64,000 nt of DNA from NCBI RefSeq assembly GCF_014879975.1, contig NZ_CP062501.1:1798001-1862000 (forward strand). The letters run 5' to 3'. Each line of letters starts with the position of its first letter. The first letter of the stretch is position 1. Positions 26,174-36,079 of this stretch are shown here, in pieces. Made by a program: the position numbers and the translations under genes. The notes under the pieces were generated by a model. The model saw only the letters and a program-made list of their open reading frames with translations. It did no database searches and was not told where the DNA came from. The DNA comes from Vibrio bathopelagicus. Its GTDB lineage: Bacteria > Pseudomonadota > Gammaproteobacteria > Enterobacterales > Vibrionaceae.

Positions 26174-27337
26174 ATGAAATTATTCGGTAGTTCCCTAATC
26201 CTTTCAGGAACTGCACTAGGGGCTGGCATGTTGGCCATCCCAATGGTTTTAGCTCAGTTCGGCTTTTTGATCAGCTCTGTGCTGATGTTGCTGATTTTTG
26301 TTGGCACCACATACTCAGCACTGCTACTCGCAGAAGCCTGCACCAAAACCAAAGACAACAGTGGCATGAGCAGTGTTGCTTACCTGACTTTGGGCAGCAA
26401 AGGTAAACATTTTATCAATGCACTCTTCTACCTGCTGTTGGTATGCATGCTCATCGCTTATATCTTGGGTGTTGGTGACATCATTCACAAGCTACTGCTC
26501 GATGTTGACGTAGACGTATCTGCATCTGTTGCCTATACGATCTTCAGCCTATTAATGGGTGTGATTGTAGTATCGGGTAAATCCTACATCGATAAACTAA
26601 ATCGCGGACTATTCATCCTGATGGTAGCCATGTTGTTTATTGTGATTGCTTCTCTATTTAGCAATATTCGTTTGGATTACCTAACTCAAACTAGCAACTA
26701 CACAGCCAACGATGTCGTTCAATACAGCGCGGTTATCTTTACCAGCTTTGCCTCTATGGTGGTGATACCATCACTGGTTATCTACAACCGAGAAGCGACT
26801 CAAAAGCAGATCCGCAATATGATTCTGCTGGGCTCAGTGATTCCACTAATCTGCTACCTAACTTGGTTGTTCGCGATTATCGGTAACCTTGGCACAGATG
26901 CAATCAGCCAATTCCATAATATTTCAGAACTGATCTCGGCGTTTAGCGGACAGTCTGCTTGGCTGAAAGTCGTGATTGCGCTGTTCTCAGCATTGGCATT
27001 GGTGACCTCTTTCCTTGGTGTGTCCATGGCGCTTTACGACCAAAACAAAGACGCTGTTACCAATAACAAGCTGCTGGCTTACGCTCTGACCTTTGTATTG
27101 CCTTTGGTACTCGCTGAACTGTTCGCGAGCCAGTTTGTGAGCATGCTGGATTATGCGGGCATGGTATTGGTGTTCTTAGCTATCTGGGGCCCTCTGGCGA
27201 TGGTAGTTAAGGTTCGTAGACCTGATTTCCCTCACCTACAAACCGAAGGCAGCTACACAGCAGCTGGTGGCGATACGGCACTGATGGCAACATTCGGTTT
27301 TGGCGCGTTGATTTTTATCTCTTGGTTTATGGGTTAA
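26174..27337 (+). CDS. Aromatic amino acid permease (TyrP/Mtr/TnaB family)
   Basis: A 387-residue HAAAP-family symporter with 11 likely membrane helices. I use the ATG at 26174; a TTG two codons earlier is in frame. The opening GSSLILSGTALGAGMLAIPMVLAQFGF and the central VIFTSFASMVVIPSLVIYNRE are hallmark segments of TyrP, Mtr and TnaB. It takes up tyrosine or tryptophan with protons across the inner membrane. Which of the two is carried cannot be decided here; there is no tnaA beside it. It is transcribed alone and closed by a good terminator. Confidence 0.9.
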   Translation: MKLFGSSLILSGTALGAGMLAIPMVLAQFGFLISSVLMLLIFVGTTYSALLLAEACTKTKDNSGMSSVAYLTLGSKGKHFINALFYLLLVCMLIAYILGVGDIIHKLLLDVDVDVSASVAYTIFSLLMGVIVVSGKSYIDKLNRGLFILMVAMLFIVIASLFSNIRLDYLTQTSNYTANDVVQYSAVIFTSFASMVVIPSLVIYNREATQKQIRNMILLGSVIPLICYLTWLFAIIGNLGTDAISQFHNISELISAFSGQSAWLKVVIALFSALALVTSFLGVSMALYDQNKDAVTNNKLLAYALTFVLPLVLAELFASQFVSMLDYAGMVLVFLAIWGPLAMVVKVRRPDFPHLQTEGSYTAAGGDTALMATFGFGALIFISWFMG

Positions 27338-27372
27338 CTATTCACTGAGTAATAGACCCAAACTAAGACCAG

Positions 27373-27400
27373 AAAGAGCAGCGTTGGCTGCTCTTTTTTT
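27373..27400 (+). terminator. Rho-independent terminator after the permease gene
   Basis: AAAGAGCAGC-gttg-GCTGCTCTTTTTTT; strong stem and T tract. Confidence 0.92.
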
Positions 27401-27608
27401 ATGCCCAATTTCCCTACCCACGTTATTCCTTCCTCCTTCTCGATAAACATCGCCTGAGACCTTCAAACAACGTATTTAGAAACAATCATTTAGATAAACA
27501 ACTCGCCATATTTAGATCTCAGCACCAGCTCAAAACACCATGTTCTATGATCATATAAAGTAACTCCATTGCTGATACATCTGATAATTAGATCACAAAA
27601 CAACCTCA

Positions 27609-27644
27609 ATGGTATTGTATTGGTAATATCATTTAAAATACCAT
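27609..27644 (+). promoter_or_regulatory. Candidate YegW/GntR operator
   Basis: The arms ATGGTATT (27609-27616) and AATACCAT (27637-27644) are a perfect inverted repeat around an internal TTGGTAATATCA. TGGTAT half-sites are common among HutC-type GntR regulators, and a GntR gene of that type closes this cluster. Lies 35-70 bases before yegT. Confidence 0.5.
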
Positions 27645-27678
27645 CATTGCGTACCCTACAGTACTAAAGGACATAATA

Positions 27679-28977
27679 ATGAAATCGACTAACTTCAAAC
27701 TGTCTTCAATGATGTTCATTGAATGGTTTATCTGGGGAGCATGGTTTGTTCCCTTATGGCAAATACTCAATACCAATGGTTTTACACCGACTGAGATCGC
27801 ATGGTCTTATGCATGTACCGCAATCGCAGCGATCATTTCACCGATCCTAGTTGGATCAATCACCGACCGTTTCTTCGCGGCGCAGAAAGTACTTTCTGTG
27901 ATGCTGATAGCGGGTGCAGGTTTAATGTACTTAGCAGCTCAACAAACCGAGTTTGCCACCTTCTTCCCAATCCTTTTGCTTTACTCGTTAACTTACATGC
28001 CGACGATTGCACTGACCAACAGCATTGCTTTCTCTAACGTAGAAGACGTAGAGCGTGACTTCCCGCGTATCCGTGTAATGGGCACCATCGGCTGGATCGC
28101 TTCTGGTATCGCGATTGGTTTCTTACCTGGTTGGTTGGGTTACGGTGATATTTCATCAAGTAATATCCCTCTAATTCTGACTGCACTAGCTTCGGCTGCT
28201 CTGGGTATCTTCGCACTGACATTGCCAGACACTCCGCCAAAAAGTACGGGTAAACTTAGCCTAAAAGTGATGCTTGGCCTTGATGCTCTCGTGTTACTGA
28301 AAGACAAAAATTTCCTCGCATTCTTCGTTTGTTCTTTTATGTTCAGCATGCCATTGGCGTTCTACTACATCTTCGCAAACGGCTACTTAACCGAAGTCGG
28401 CATGAGCAACGCGACTGGCTGGATGACGCTGGGTCAGTTCTCTGAAATCTTCTTCATGTTGGCATTACCTTTCTTCACCAAACGATTTGGTATTAAGAAG
28501 GTACTATTACTTGGTCTCTTTACGGCAGCAGTTCGTTACGGTTTCTTCGTCTACGGAAGCGCAGACACTTGGTACCTATACTCACTGCTGTTCGCAGGCA
28601 TCCTCTTGCACGGCGTGAGCTACGACTTCTACTTCGTAACGGCTTACATCTATGTCGACAAAAAAGCACCCGCTCACATGCGTACCGCAGCACAAGGCCT
28701 TATCACATTGGGTTGCCAAGGTATCGGTAGCTTACTGGGTTACCGCTTAGGTGGCGTATTAATGGAGAAGATGTTTGCTTACGACGAACCACAGAATGGA
28801 CTCACGTTTGATTGGTCCGGCATGTGGGGCTTCGGTGCCATCATGATTGCGATCATCCTCGTTATCTTTATGTACTTCTTCCGTGAACCAAACGGCGAAA
28901 TCAAAGAGATTAAAATCGACAACAAATCAGATGGAAATCCATCAGAGCAGACTCAAGTAGAAAAAGCTCAAGCGTAA
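27679..28977 (+). CDS. yegT: Nucleoside:H+ symporter, YegT/NupG family
   Basis: A 432-residue, 12-helix transporter. SSMMFIEWFIWGAWFVPLWQIL at the N-terminus and RDFPRIRVMGTIGWIASG are typical of the NupG/XapB/YegT nucleoside permeases. The C-terminal tail (after FREPNGEIKEIKID) is hydrophilic. It should import a nucleoside or related glycoside. It heads a set whose order (permease, ADP-ribosylglycohydrolase-like protein, PfkB kinase) equals E. coli yegTUV. A hairpin with T tract between it and the next gene may lower downstream expression. Confidence 0.9.
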   Translation: MKSTNFKLSSMMFIEWFIWGAWFVPLWQILNTNGFTPTEIAWSYACTAIAAIISPILVGSITDRFFAAQKVLSVMLIAGAGLMYLAAQQTEFATFFPILLLYSLTYMPTIALTNSIAFSNVEDVERDFPRIRVMGTIGWIASGIAIGFLPGWLGYGDISSSNIPLILTALASAALGIFALTLPDTPPKSTGKLSLKVMLGLDALVLLKDKNFLAFFVCSFMFSMPLAFYYIFANGYLTEVGMSNATGWMTLGQFSEIFFMLALPFFTKRFGIKKVLLLGLFTAAVRYGFFVYGSADTWYLYSLLFAGILLHGVSYDFYFVTAYIYVDKKAPAHMRTAAQGLITLGCQGIGSLLGYRLGGVLMEKMFAYDEPQNGLTFDWSGMWGFGAIMIAIILVIFMYFFREPNGEIKEIKIDNKSDGNPSEQTQVEKAQA

Positions 28978-28985
28978 TTTTGTAC

Positions 28986-29026
28986 CTGCTCAGTCTCTCC
29001 CCCTAGTTTCTGACTGAGCAGTTTTT
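28986..29026 (+). terminator. Intra-operon terminator or attenuator after the yegT-like gene
   Basis: CTGCTCAGTC...GACTGAGCAG followed by TTTTT; a 10-base perfect stem with a 16-base loop. Only 27 bases separate it from the next start, so it probably gives partial termination. Confidence 0.75.
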
Positions 29027-29052
29027 AAATAACCTATTTTTGGTGAAGTAAG

Positions 29053-30075
29053 ATGAACATTTCAAAACAAGACAGAATTTTAGGCACATTTTATGGTCAA
29101 GCACTGGGTGATTCGATGGGAATGCCATCAGAGCTTTGGCCAAGAAGCCGAGTAAAAGCACACTTTGGTTGGATTGACTCATTCCTGCCGGGGCCTGCTG
29201 AAAACAACGCCGCTTGTTATTTCGATGCTTGCCAGTTCACGGATGACACCTCAATGGCGCTGGCTCTTGCTGACGCTATCATCGAATGCGACGGTGAGAT
29301 CTCACCAGAGATCATTGCTCGTAACGTATTAAGTTGGGCTGAAGGCTTCGACGCATTCAACAAGAATATCTTCGGCCCAAGCTCGAAAGCCGCAATGCGT
29401 GCCATCAAAGAAGGCACTTCAATCGATGAGCTTGAAAACAACGGTGTGACCAATGGCGCTGCGATGCGTGTATCGCCTATGGGTTGCCTTGTTCCAACCA
29501 CTAGCCTAGATACATTCATTGACCAAGTTGCACTGGCCTCAAGCCCTACGCACAAATCAGATGTCGCTATCGCGGGCGCGGTTGCAATTGCTTGGTCAGT
29601 ATCAAAAGCGATTGAAGGACATAGCTGGAGCGCAATCAAAGATCAATTACCTGCGATTGCCAACGCAGCACAAACCAAAAACATCACCACATTCAGTGCC
29701 TCAATGGGCGCTCGTATTGAACTTGCTTTAATGGTTGCTTCAGAAAACAGTGGTATTGAAGAGCGTATGGAAAAAGTCTACAACTTAGTCGGTGCTGGCG
29801 TGAGCACGATCGAATCCGTACCGGCAGCCATTGCGATGGTTGAACTGGCGCAAACCGATCCAAACCGCTGTGCGATTCTGTGTGCTAACTTAGGTGGTGA
29901 TACCGACACGATTGGTGCAATGGCGACCGCAATTTGTGGCGCATTAAATGGTATCCAAGCTATTGATGTTGATTTGAAGAAACAGCTAGATGACGAAAAC
30001 CAACTCGACTTTGCAGGTTACGCCGCAACCTTCCTGCGTTTAAGAGAAATTAAGGAGCAAGGGTATGCCTCATAG
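29053..30075 (+). CDS. yegU: ADP-ribosylglycohydrolase-family protein, YegU-like
   Basis: A 340-residue, all-helical DraG/ARH-type protein. The metal-binding motifs are FTDDTSMALALADA (about residues 61-74) near the N-terminus and NLGGDTDTIGAMATAICG near the C-terminus, with GDSMGMPSE at the start of the fold. Family members cleave N-glycosidic bonds of ADP-ribose attached to proteins or small molecules; given the neighbours, a nucleoside or ribosyl compound is a likely substrate. The stop overlaps the kinase start by 11 bases, so translation is coupled. Confidence 0.9.
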   Translation: MNISKQDRILGTFYGQALGDSMGMPSELWPRSRVKAHFGWIDSFLPGPAENNAACYFDACQFTDDTSMALALADAIIECDGEISPEIIARNVLSWAEGFDAFNKNIFGPSSKAAMRAIKEGTSIDELENNGVTNGAAMRVSPMGCLVPTTSLDTFIDQVALASSPTHKSDVAIAGAVAIAWSVSKAIEGHSWSAIKDQLPAIANAAQTKNITTFSASMGARIELALMVASENSGIEERMEKVYNLVGAGVSTIESVPAAIAMVELAQTDPNRCAILCANLGGDTDTIGAMATAICGALNGIQAIDVDLKKQLDDENQLDFAGYAATFLRLREIKEQGYAS

Positions 30076-31018
30076 TTCTTTGGTTACACTGATTCCAACC
30101 CTAAAGAATCAACGACAGCTGTGCCTGATTGGCGCTGCTGTGGTCGATATCGTGACAGAAACACCTGCCCTACCGAAACGTGGTACCGATGTAGAACTGA
30201 CCGAGAAAGGCATTCATGTCGGCGGTTGCGCCCTAAATATCGCGATTGCTCTGAAAAAGCTCGGTGTTGAATCAATCAATGCCTTACCAATTGGTCAAGG
30301 TAAGTGGGCAGACATCATCACCGCGGCAATGGCTGAAAAAGGTCTAACAAGTCACCTACAAGATCCAAGCGGCGACAATGGCTGGTGTTTAGCGCTCGTT
30401 GAGCCCGACGGTGAACGAACCTTCTTGTCTGTTAGCGGTGTCGAGAACAACTGGAACCAACAAGCACTTGAGCAGTTAGATCTGCAAGACGATGCGATTA
30501 TCTACCTTTCTGGTTATCAGTTGTCTTCGGGTTGTGGTGAAGAGATCGTTAGCTGGCTAGAAACGTTGCCCAACAGTATTGAGCTGTTCATCGATTTTGG
30601 CCCTCGTATTGGTGATATTCCAAAACCGCTATTTGATCGCCTAATCAAACTGAAGCCAACGGTGTCTTTGAATCGCCAGGAAGCTGAAGTGCTCGGCATG
30701 CAAGACATCAACACCTTCGTTGAGCAATGGCATCACACTTATCGCTGCCCTCTGATTCTACGCATCGACAGTGATGGTGCTTTGTTCGCCACTCATGACG
30801 GCTACGGAAACGTTGCACCGTTTAAAGCTACGGTGGTTGATACCATAGGTGCAGGCGATACCCATGCCGGAGGTGTATTAGCTGGCTTGGCTTCTGGCTG
30901 GGAATTACCCGACGCAATCTTGTTAGGCAATGCCGTAGCATCTTATGTGGTGAGCCATGTAGGAGGCGATTGTGCCCCGAGTGTTAGTGAGATAACTGAC
31001 TACCTCAACCAGTACTAA
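30065..31018 (+). CDS. yegV: PfkB-family sugar/nucleoside kinase, YegV-like
   Basis: A 317-residue ribokinase-fold enzyme. It begins at ATG 30065 after AAGGAGCAAGGGT. The PfkB signatures are present: GGCALNIAIALKKLGV (signature 1 region) and VDTIGAGDTHAGGVLAGLASG, whose Asp in GAGD is the catalytic base. It would phosphorylate the sugar or nucleoside released after import by YegT and cleavage by YegU. The substrate is not known; E. coli YegV is also uncharacterised. Confidence 0.9.
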   Translation: MPHSSLVTLIPTLKNQRQLCLIGAAVVDIVTETPALPKRGTDVELTEKGIHVGGCALNIAIALKKLGVESINALPIGQGKWADIITAAMAEKGLTSHLQDPSGDNGWCLALVEPDGERTFLSVSGVENNWNQQALEQLDLQDDAIIYLSGYQLSSGCGEEIVSWLETLPNSIELFIDFGPRIGDIPKPLFDRLIKLKPTVSLNRQEAEVLGMQDINTFVEQWHHTYRCPLILRIDSDGALFATHDGYGNVAPFKATVVDTIGAGDTHAGGVLAGLASGWELPDAILLGNAVASYVVSHVGGDCAPSVSEITDYLNQY

Positions 31019-31042
31019 CCCTTACCTGCTCATGTAGACACT

Positions 31043-31067
31043 AGGCTCAGTATTACTGGGCCTTTTT
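31043..31067 (+). terminator. Rho-independent terminator after the YegV-like gene
   Basis: AGGCTCAGTA and TACTGGGCCT pair with one G-U, then TTTTT. It separates the kinase from the OFA-type transporter gene. Confidence 0.75.
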
Positions 31068-31111
31068 GTTACGCCTATCTTTCTTTTACCTACCTTTTTG
31101 GCCTTTCTCCC

Positions 31112-32398
31112 ATGATTAATTTTTCTGCTTTGAACCGCTTTTCCAATGCAAATAACAAAGCAACAAGGATTCTGCTCGCGAGCTGTGGAATCAACCTGTG
31201 CATCGGTGTTCTCTATACCTGGAGTGTATTCAAAAACTCGCTTTTAGAACTCGGTTGGAACAACACTCAAGCCTCGATGCCCTACACGATCACCATCATC
31301 ACTCTTTCATTGGCACTGCTCATTGCTGGTCGTATTCAAGATAAGATTGGCCCACAAAAGGTATTGATGGTGGGTTCTTTGATGGCGGGCGCAGGAATGA
31401 TCTTAGCGAGCCTATCTTTGACGCCATGGAACCTTAATGTGAGCTTTGGTTTGATCACTGGTGCGGGAATTGGCTTCGCTTACGCATGCTTGAACCCAAC
31501 TGCAATGAAGTGGTTTCATGCTTCTCAGAAAGGCATGGTGAATGGGTTACTCGCCACAGCATTTGGCCTTGCTGCTATCTACTTGGCTCCGCTTACTAGC
31601 TACCTAATATCCGTCGTTGGATTGGAACAAAGCCTTCTCATACTTGGAACTGGGCTCATCGTCACTGCTTTCCCACTGGCTTGTTCGATCAAGAACCCGC
31701 CAACTGGGTATGAGCCGAAAGCAAGCTCAGAAAAATCTGGTGCCTCAAAGCCTGCACCACCTCCCGCACGTAATTACGTGTGGAAAGAGATGCTCGCCAC
31801 CAAGCAGTTCTATCTGTTGTGGTTCACTTACGCTTTTGGTGCGGCGGCTGGTTTGATGATCATAGCCAACATCACTTCAATTGCTGCAGAACAAGCCAAT
31901 ATCCTAGAAGGCGCTTATTTGATTGTGACCTTATCGATATTTAACTCGGCAGGCCGACTGGTATCAGGGTTACTGAGCGACAAGATTGGCGCATTAAAAA
32001 CATTGGCTATCGCGCTAGGGCTACAAACCATCAATATGCTGTTATTCAGTCAGTTTGTTTCTAGCCCTACTCTGATGGTTGGCGCGGCGTTGGCAGGAGT
32101 TGGATATGGCACGTTATTAGCCGTGTTTCCCTCTATCATGGCGGACTTATACGGCCTGAAGAACTTCGGCGCCAACTACGGCGTGCTTTACACCGCCTGG
32201 GGCATTGGCGGCTTTATCGGCCCTATCCTTGCTGCGATATCGATGGATTGGTATGGCAGTTACTCAATCGCTTACTTGATATGTGCGGTCTTAGTGAGCA
32301 TCGCTACTGTACTGACCTTCCGAGTAAAACCCATTACAACAGAGCCATGTAGCGACAAAGAATCGGCTCCAAGTTGTCAGTTGGAACGTTCAAGCTAG
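31112..32398 (+). CDS. OFA-family MFS transporter
   Basis: A 428-residue, 12-helix major facilitator. The opening LLASCGINLCIGVLYTWSVFKNSL and GAGIGFAYACLNPTAMKWF are diagnostic of the oxalate/formate antiporter group, and SIFNSAGRLVSGLLSDKIGALKTL is the second-half motif A. Members move organic acids such as oxalate, formate or pyruvate. It lies between the YegV-like kinase and the YegW-like regulator, a place that E. coli fills with nothing, so it may carry a product of the same pathway. Expression may start from its own promoter because a terminator precedes it. Confidence 0.88.
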   Translation: MINFSALNRFSNANNKATRILLASCGINLCIGVLYTWSVFKNSLLELGWNNTQASMPYTITIITLSLALLIAGRIQDKIGPQKVLMVGSLMAGAGMILASLSLTPWNLNVSFGLITGAGIGFAYACLNPTAMKWFHASQKGMVNGLLATAFGLAAIYLAPLTSYLISVVGLEQSLLILGTGLIVTAFPLACSIKNPPTGYEPKASSEKSGASKPAPPPARNYVWKEMLATKQFYLLWFTYAFGAAAGLMIIANITSIAAEQANILEGAYLIVTLSIFNSAGRLVSGLLSDKIGALKTLAIALGLQTINMLLFSQFVSSPTLMVGAALAGVGYGTLLAVFPSIMADLYGLKNFGANYGVLYTAWGIGGFIGPILAAISMDWYGSYSIAYLICAVLVSIATVLTFRVKPITTEPCSDKESAPSCQLERSS

Positions 32399-32519
32399 CT
32401 CAATAAAACCTCTGAGTGGTGGAATCTTTGTTTCGCCCTCAGATTTCACATTTCTATTAAGTGTGGGCTGAGAACTTCGGGTATACTTTGGTTAAATATA
32501 AAAGCTAAAACAGACCTTT

Positions 32520-33263
32520 ATGAGCGCTTATCAACCACTGCTTACCCTGATTCAAGAACGAATCGACCAGAAAGATAAATCACCTCTGTATCTGAAGATT
32601 GCTGATTCAGTGAAGCTGGCGACTGAACAACAAATGCTCAAAGGTGGAGACTTCATTCCTACCGAGCGTGAGTTCAGTGACAAGCTTGGTGTGTCTCGTA
32701 TTACCGTTCGCAAAGCGTTGGATATATTAGATAAAGAAGGTGTGATAGTCCGTTCTCGTGGCTTGGGGACTATGATCAGCGAAACTGTCGAATATTCAAG
32801 TAAAGAGGCGACCGGTTTCTCTCAACAAGTGGTTCTGAAAGGCAAAAAGCCCGACACGTTATGGATTAAGAAAGACGTAATTGCGTGTTCTTCTGAAATC
32901 GCCAAGATGCTCAAAATCGCCGAGAACGATCAAGTCTTTCTGTTGAAGCGTGTTCGTTACATCGACGAGCAAGCCGTATCCATTGAAGAATCTTACGTTC
33001 CTGCGCATCTTATCCATGACCCAGACGAGATTCAGTTGTCGCTTTACGACTACTTCCGTAGCCAAGATATTTCGCCAACCAAAACACAGAGTCGTGTTTC
33101 AGCTAAAATGCCAACAGAAGAGTTCCTAGATAAGCTCAATATCGATGAGACAGTTCCTGTACTACTTATTGAACAAACGGCTTACGACAAGAAAGGCGTG
33201 CCGATTGAATACAGTATCAATCATTGTCGTGGTGATATGTATGTATTCGTTAGTGAAGACTAA
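32520..33263 (+). CDS. yegW: GntR-family (HutC subfamily) regulator, YegW-like
   Basis: A 247-residue repressor. The winged HTH is KIADSVKLATEQQML...FIPTEREFSDKLGVSRITVRKALDILDKEGVIVRSRGLGT, and the UTRA effector domain starts near SSKEATGFSQQVVLKGKKP and includes RVRYIDEQAVSIEESYVP. UTRA domains bind sugars, sugar phosphates and nucleosides. The gene closes the cluster, as yegW accompanies yegTUV in E. coli, so it most likely represses yegT and following genes through the inverted repeat at 27609-27644. Confidence 0.9.
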   Translation: MSAYQPLLTLIQERIDQKDKSPLYLKIADSVKLATEQQMLKGGDFIPTEREFSDKLGVSRITVRKALDILDKEGVIVRSRGLGTMISETVEYSSKEATGFSQQVVLKGKKPDTLWIKKDVIACSSEIAKMLKIAENDQVFLLKRVRYIDEQAVSIEESYVPAHLIHDPDEIQLSLYDYFRSQDISPTKTQSRVSAKMPTEEFLDKLNIDETVPVLLIEQTAYDKKGVPIEYSINHCRGDMYVFVSED

Positions 33264-33300
33264 CCTTCTATTTTTGAAAAGCACGTTTTAAAACAGATCA

Positions 33301-33362
33301 AAAAAGCCCGTTCCCCAACCTATTATTCAATATGACTAACAGGCTAGGTAACGGGCTTTTTA
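33301..33362. terminator. Bidirectional terminator between yegW and the chemoreceptor gene
   Basis: AAAAAGCCCGTT pairs with AACGGGCTTTTT across a 35-base AT-rich loop; A run and T run on the two sides suit the convergent genes. Confidence 0.85.
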
Positions 33363-33460
33363 TTGTCGATATATAACTCACTCACAAACTAACGAGCTAA
33401 CGAGCTAACAGCGATGGAATGCCTTAAACACGGGACATCCCACCATAAGTCTGAGGTTGA

Positions 33461-35440
33461 TTAGATCTTAAAAGTACTGGAAATCAGTTTAAGTGACGCT
33501 GCCAACTCCGCTTGTTCTTTAGCTGTTGCTGCAATTTGAGTCGCACCCGTCGTAGATTCTGTCGATTTCTGCTCCACAGCCATCACGTTCTGAGCAATGT
33601 CTTGAGTCACGACCGCTTGCTCTTCTGTAGCTGTCGCAATTTGTTCTGTCATGCTGAAGATCTCACTCACTGCGTTTGAAATTCCTTGCAAGGTCTGCTC
33701 AACTTCTCTTGAATCTTCTACTGCTTTCGAAGACATCTTTTTGCTGTTATCAATGACATTGAAGGCGGTTTGTACATCAGATTGCAATGAACTGATAAAA
33801 CCTTCAATCTCTAACGTGGATTGTTGAGTACGTTGTGCCAGTGTTCGAACTTCATCAGCAACAACGGCAAAGCCACGCCCTTGCTCACCCGCTCGCGCTG
33901 CTTCAATCGCTGCATTCAATGCCAGTAGGTTGGTTTGTTCTGCTACCGACTTAATCACATCAATCACACTGTTAATGTTGTTGCTGCTCTCATGCAGGTG
34001 CGTGATTTTCTCAGCCAAGCCGTTAATTTCAGAAGCCAATATTTCAATAGATTGGTAAGAGTGCTGAACAATGCTCAACCCCTCTTGAGACTGCTCGTCT
34101 ACCTGTTTGGCTGAACTCGCCGTTTGTTGCGTTTTCGCCGCAACCTCATTCACAGTCGCAGAAAGCTCTTCAGTGGCTGTCGCAATCAAACCGATTTGGC
34201 CTTGCTGCTCTACTAGGGTGTTAGAGTTGTACTGACATGTCTGAGCTGTCTCTTCCGCAGCTGAAGCCAATGTAAGGCTCGATTGAGATAGGTTATCGAT
34301 GACTTGAGAAAACTTCTCGAGCGTTTCATTGAGTGATGATGAGATAAGCCCTAATTCACTGTTGCCAAGGTACTTTGCTCTTACTGTTAAGTCATTGTCA
34401 TCACGAACGACAGAAAGCACTGAGGTTAGGTTCTTCACTCTGGTCGTTAAATCGGTAATGACCTTAAAGCTCACAAACGCCGCAAATAAAGTGATTGCAA
34501 CAAACATCGCTATACTCGCGAACATCGCAGATTGAGCCTCATTCGCTTTTTTCTCAGTCAATGCAATCAGTGAATCTGCCAGCTGGTTTTCTGTTTTCTT
34601 TAGCTGAACAATACGACCTGTTGCTTGAGCGAACCAATAAACTGGGTCCACATCAAAACCACTCATTTTCGATTCAGCTAATTGGCGCAGTTTTGCGACT
34701 TCAGCAACCGAGTTGTCTTTCAACTGCTGTTCGAAAAAACGAACGTTCGCTTGATTACTCAATACTTCGAAGTTAGAGAAATAAGTATTTTGCTCAGTCA
34801 CTAACGAGATGAATTTCACTAACATCCCTGGGCCAAATTCATTTTTCGAAAAAGTATTGTTTAAAACCGCACGTTCGATACCAGCACGCTCTTTACCTTG
34901 TAAGAAATTGTAGTAAGCAATGGTTTCGGTAGTGATCGCGGCATCTGAACTCAACTCTGCAATCAATGCTGATACGCTAAGCAATTTGGCATTCAACTGA
35001 GTGTAATAACCTAACGCTTCAGAAAGAGGGATAGATTGAGAGTCAACTCGACTTCGAATAGAAGAAAGCTGGTTTAGGCTATTGCTGATCTCTGTATTGA
35101 GTCGAGTGATTTGCGGCAAGGTAATATCAGCCGTCTGCCAGTATTCATTTCGCTGATCACGTCTACTATCCGCGTTGATTCTTTGTGAACGTAGCTCACC
35201 CACAAACTTAGTACCCTGCGAACCAATAAAACCCGCTGTCATTCCACGCTCTTTTTGTAGCTCATGGACAAGCTCACTGTACACAACAGAAAGGCGCGTA
35301 AGTTGGTTTAATGAGGACATTTCACTGGTGGTTTCTACGCCTTTTGAAATAGCGGAGACACTAAGCCAAAGAAACCCCAAAATCGGTAATATAAGCAAAG
35401 CGACTATTTTTTGCTTAAAAGACATATCAGTTAATTTCAT
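33461..35440 (-). CDS. Methyl-accepting chemotaxis protein with NIT sensor domain
   Basis: A 659-residue chemoreceptor starting at the ATG at 35440 (AGGGA upstream). A first membrane helix (about 12-30) is followed by a roughly 270-residue periplasmic NIT domain, marked by [27 protein letters not shown], then a second membrane helix (about 305-325), HAMP, and a long MCP signalling coiled coil with the hairpin tip [40 protein letters not shown] domains are named for nitrate and nitrite sensing, but ligands of most are unknown. Monocistronic; it would feed the CheA/CheW array. Confidence 0.94.
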   Translation of the reverse strand: MKLTDMSFKQKIVALLILPILGFLWLSVSAISKGVETTSEMSSLNQLTRLSVVYSELVHELQKERGMTAGFIGSQGTKFVGELRSQRINADSRRDQRNEYWQTADITLPQITRLNTEISNSLNQLSSIRSRVDSQSIPLSEALGYYTQLNAKLLSVSALIAELSSDAAITTETIAYYNFLQGKERAGIERAVLNNTFSKNEFGPGMLVKFISLVTEQNTYFSNFEVLSNQANVRFFEQQLKDNSVAEVAKLRQLAESKMSGFDVDPVYWFAQATGRIVQLKKTENQLADSLIALTEKKANEAQSAMFASIAMFVAITLFAAFVSFKVITDLTTRVKNLTSVLSVVRDDNDLTVRAKYLGNSELGLISSSLNETLEKFSQVIDNLSQSSLTLASAAEETAQTCQYNSNTLVEQQGQIGLIATATEELSATVNEVAAKTQQTASSAKQVDEQSQEGLSIVQHSYQSIEILASEINGLAEKITHLHESSNNINSVIDVIKSVAEQTNLLALNAAIEAARAGEQGRGFAVVADEVRTLAQRTQQSTLEIEGFISSLQSDVQTAFNVIDNSKKMSSKAVEDSREVEQTLQGISNAVSEIFSMTEQIATATEEQAVVTQDIAQNVMAVEQKSTESTTGATQIAATAKEQAELAASLKLISSTFKI

Positions 35441-35833
35441 TTTCAATCCCTAGCAGCTAACAAATCTTTATCAGTCATCTAATTAGGCGCGCTTCTAACA
35501 ACACACACCCAATGTGTAACTATATAATTATTCAGTTTCTCAATTACCGTACACATAGTCCGGTAAGCGGAGAAACTAACATTTAACCTTACAAAATTCA
35601 TTGGATTATCAATAAAATTGTTAGCTAATCGACTTAACTTTACAAAAAATACGTGCAACAACATTTTTCCGACGCAAGTGACTGAAAATTGACAGTTTTT
35701 ACACACTACTAAAGAGGTAGGAAATCGCTAATAATGTACTCCGTAGCCACTATATATCCAGCACCAACTATGTATAATGCCGGGCTCGTAAAGTTAAGAA
35801 TTCAATTAACGTAGAAGCATAATCAGAGGTTTT
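35441..35833. other. Intergenic region between chemoreceptor and zinc-ribbon genes
   Basis: About 390 bases, AT-rich, with divergent promoters. Reverse open frames here have no coding signature. No operator recognised. Confidence 0.4.
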
Positions 35834-36007
35834 ATGAACTGTCCCGCTTGCGAAGAACACATCGGATGGGAATGGGTGGAAGAAGAAGCAATCGAACCCA
35901 ATGAAGAGTTCGATTGTCCTGAGTGTAAGGAAGCTTTGATGTATACCATCGATGAAGGCACCTACTACGGCGCACAGCATAAAACCGTGGAAGTGGTCGA
36001 TAATTAA
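35834..36007 (+). CDS. Small zinc-ribbon protein, 57 residues
   Basis: ATG 35834 follows AGAGGT. The 57-residue product has two CxxC knuckles, MNCPACEEHIGW and EFDCPECKEALMY, spaced like a compact zinc ribbon, and is strongly acidic (WEWVEEEAIEPNEEFD) with a VEVVDN tail. It is probably a real small protein because the Cys pairs, start site and codon use all fit, and the other frames here are noisy. No known partner; possible role as a protein-interaction module. It is transcribed toward the neighbouring membrane-protein gene on the opposite strand. Confidence 0.75.
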   Translation: MNCPACEEHIGWEWVEEEAIEPNEEFDCPECKEALMYTIDEGTYYGAQHKTVEVVDN

Positions 36008-36079
36008 CAGCCAACGCTAGTTTAAATTCAAGCCACACGAACTAGCGTAAACCCATATTTTTACTCTCTTCCAGGTAGA

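Larger units (their letters stand above)
27338..27678. other. Intergenic region upstream of the yegT-like gene
   Basis: About 340 bases holding the permease terminator, a weak CRP-like sequence (TGATAATTAGATCACA at 27582-27597) and the inverted repeat at 27609-27644. The yegT ribosome site is AAAGGA, ending about 7 bases before the ATG. Confidence 0.5.

Noticed and set aside
33382..33411. CTAACGAG-type tandem repeats as a functional element
   Set aside because: Only three short imperfect copies in an intergenic tail; likely simple local slippage.
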